Shown here one piece after another: positions 63,299 to 64,000 of a stretch of 64,000 nucleotides of DNA. The stretch comes from Magnetospirillum gryphiswaldense MSR-1 v2 (GTDB taxonomy: Bacteria; Pseudomonadota; Alphaproteobacteria; Rhodospirillales; Magnetospirillaceae). The DNA is taken from NCBI RefSeq assembly GCF_000513295.1, contig NC_023065.1:1364001-1428000 (forward strand), given 5' to 3'. The translations under genes were made by a program, and so were the position numbers. Under the pieces are notes generated by a model. It did no database searches. It was given only the letters and a program-made list of their open reading frames with translations, and was not told where the DNA came from. Position 1 is the first letter of the stretch; every line of letters begins with the position of its first letter.

Positions 63299-64000
63299 TT
63301 ATTCGGCGCCCCCCAGGGCGTCATCGAGGCGTTCCACCGACACGCCGGCCAGCGCCTGACGGATGCCGCGGTCCATGCGCTTTTCAGCGAAGGACTTGGT
63401 GGCTTCCTCCAGATGCTCGACGGCGACGGTGACGGCATCGCGGTCGATACCCGCGCATGCCTGTTCGACAGCCTCGACGGCAGCATCGATAGCCTGTCGC
63501 TCGTCAACAGACAAGAGGTCGTGATCGACTCCGAGGGCGGATTTTACCGCCAGCACCGAACGACGGGCCTCGACCACCGCTTCGGTCAGCAACCTTTGCG
63601 CCATGTCGTCCTTGGCGTGAACCAGGGAATCGCGCAGCATGGTGGCCATTTCATCGTCGGACAGGCCGTAAGACGGCTTGACCGCCACGTGCTGTTCCAC
63701 CCCGGTGGTCATTTCCTGCGCCGACACCGTCAGCAGACCGTCGGCGTCCACCTGGAAGGTGACGCGGATGCGCGCCGCCCCGGCGGCCATGGGCGGAATG
63801 CCGCGCAGCACGAAGCGGGCCAGCGACCGGCATTGGTCGACCATCTCGCGCTCGCCTTGGACCACATGGATGGACATGGCCGACTGGCCGTCCTGATAGG
63901 TGGTGAATTCCTGGGCCATGGCCACCGGAATCGGGGTATTGCGCGGAATGACCTTCTCGACGATGCCGCCCATGGTCTCGATGCCGAGCGACAGCGGCGT
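63299..64000 (-). CDS. hscA: Hsp70-type chaperone HscA, N-terminal part cut by window
   Basis: C-terminal 233 residues of an Hsp70: the linker-proximal [25 protein letters not shown], the beta-sandwich substrate domain ([38 protein letters not shown]) and the helical lid ending [10 protein letters not shown]. The frame continues past position 64000. Assigned HscA rather than DnaK because fdx and iscX follow and the lid lacks the acidic DnaK tail. It helps transfer clusters from IscU with HscB, whose gene should lie to the right. Confidence 0.93.
   Translation of the reverse strand, partial: TPLSLGIETMGGIVEKVIPRNTPIPVAMAQEFTTYQDGQSAMSIHVVQGEREMVDQCRSLARFVLRGIPPMAAGAARIRVTFQVDADGLLTVSAQEMTTGVEQHVAVKPSYGLSDDEMATMLRDSLVHAKDDMAQRLLTEAVVEARRSVLAVKSALGVDHDLLSVDERQAIDAAVEAVEQACAGIDRDAVTVAVEHLEEATKSFAEKRMDRGIRQALAGVSVERLDDALGGAE

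Overview
The window is GC-rich chromosomal DNA from an alphaproteobacterium of the Rhodospirillaceae, very probably Magnetospirillum gryphiswaldense or a close sibling. The strongest single pointer is a 124-residue CULT-domain protein at 29218-29592. Its ligand-pocket residues (W79, W85, W99, Y101) and zinc cysteines fall at the numbering I remember for MsCI4, the M. gryphiswaldense cereblon-like protein. The gene order tig-clpP-clpX-lon-hupB-nuo and the density of chemoreceptors agree. No magnetosome genes, rRNA, prophage, insertion sequence or CRISPR array is visible.

Layout. 1-5951: start of the complex I operon (nuoA to nuoG, minus strand, nuoG cut by the window edge). 6201-13689: tRNA-Asp, tRNA-Val, hupB and the protein-quality-control block lon, clpX, clpP, tig, with candidate RpoH-type promoters before clpP and lon, then tRNA-Leu. 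13960-28486: a globin-coupled chemoreceptor, then metabolic and housekeeping genes (corA, malonyl-CoA decarboxylase, nnr, dadA, comEC, a two-gene ABC exporter, gltX, gltA) and an unlisted 37-residue membrane peptide with a good ribosome binding site. 28577-32329: a tandem parvulin coupled to the CULT protein, a thioredoxin-like 2Fe-2S ferredoxin, a duplicated DUF4170-like protein, a small unknown gene behind a good sigma-54 promoter, and trmFO.

32429-51154 is dominated by signal transduction. A second sigma-54-type promoter precedes a three-gene unit: a periplasmic NIT sensor, a sensor-less chemoreceptor and a STAS protein. Next is a long minus-strand operon read as ParA-like ATPase, CheW, CheR-TPR, CheW, PilJ-type receptor, CheA-REC, CheB, REC-REC-kinase, REC-PAS-kinase, DUF2478. 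Its core has the gene content of a Wsp-type (alternative cellular function) chemosensory system. The usual WspR diguanylate cyclase is missing, and two receiver-fronted histidine kinases occupy the output position. Upstream of it lies a patatin-like protein, a 4HB chemoreceptor and a secreted Cache-domain protein.

51259-64000: a NorE/NorF-like oxidase pair, a stand-alone Hpt protein, msrA, a large PAS-kinase-REC-Hpt hybrid, tRNA-Met, a PilZ protein, a small gene behind a structured leader, an Aer-type receptor with a C-terminal PilZ-like domain, a ferritin-like protein, mnmA, a DUF599 protein and the tail of the isc operon (hscA partial, fdx, iscX).

Many long open frames in this GC-rich sequence are antisense shadows and were excluded. 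Starts were chosen by ribosome binding site, family N-terminus and overlap with the upstream gene. All functional statements come from recognising motifs by eye; no database search was run.
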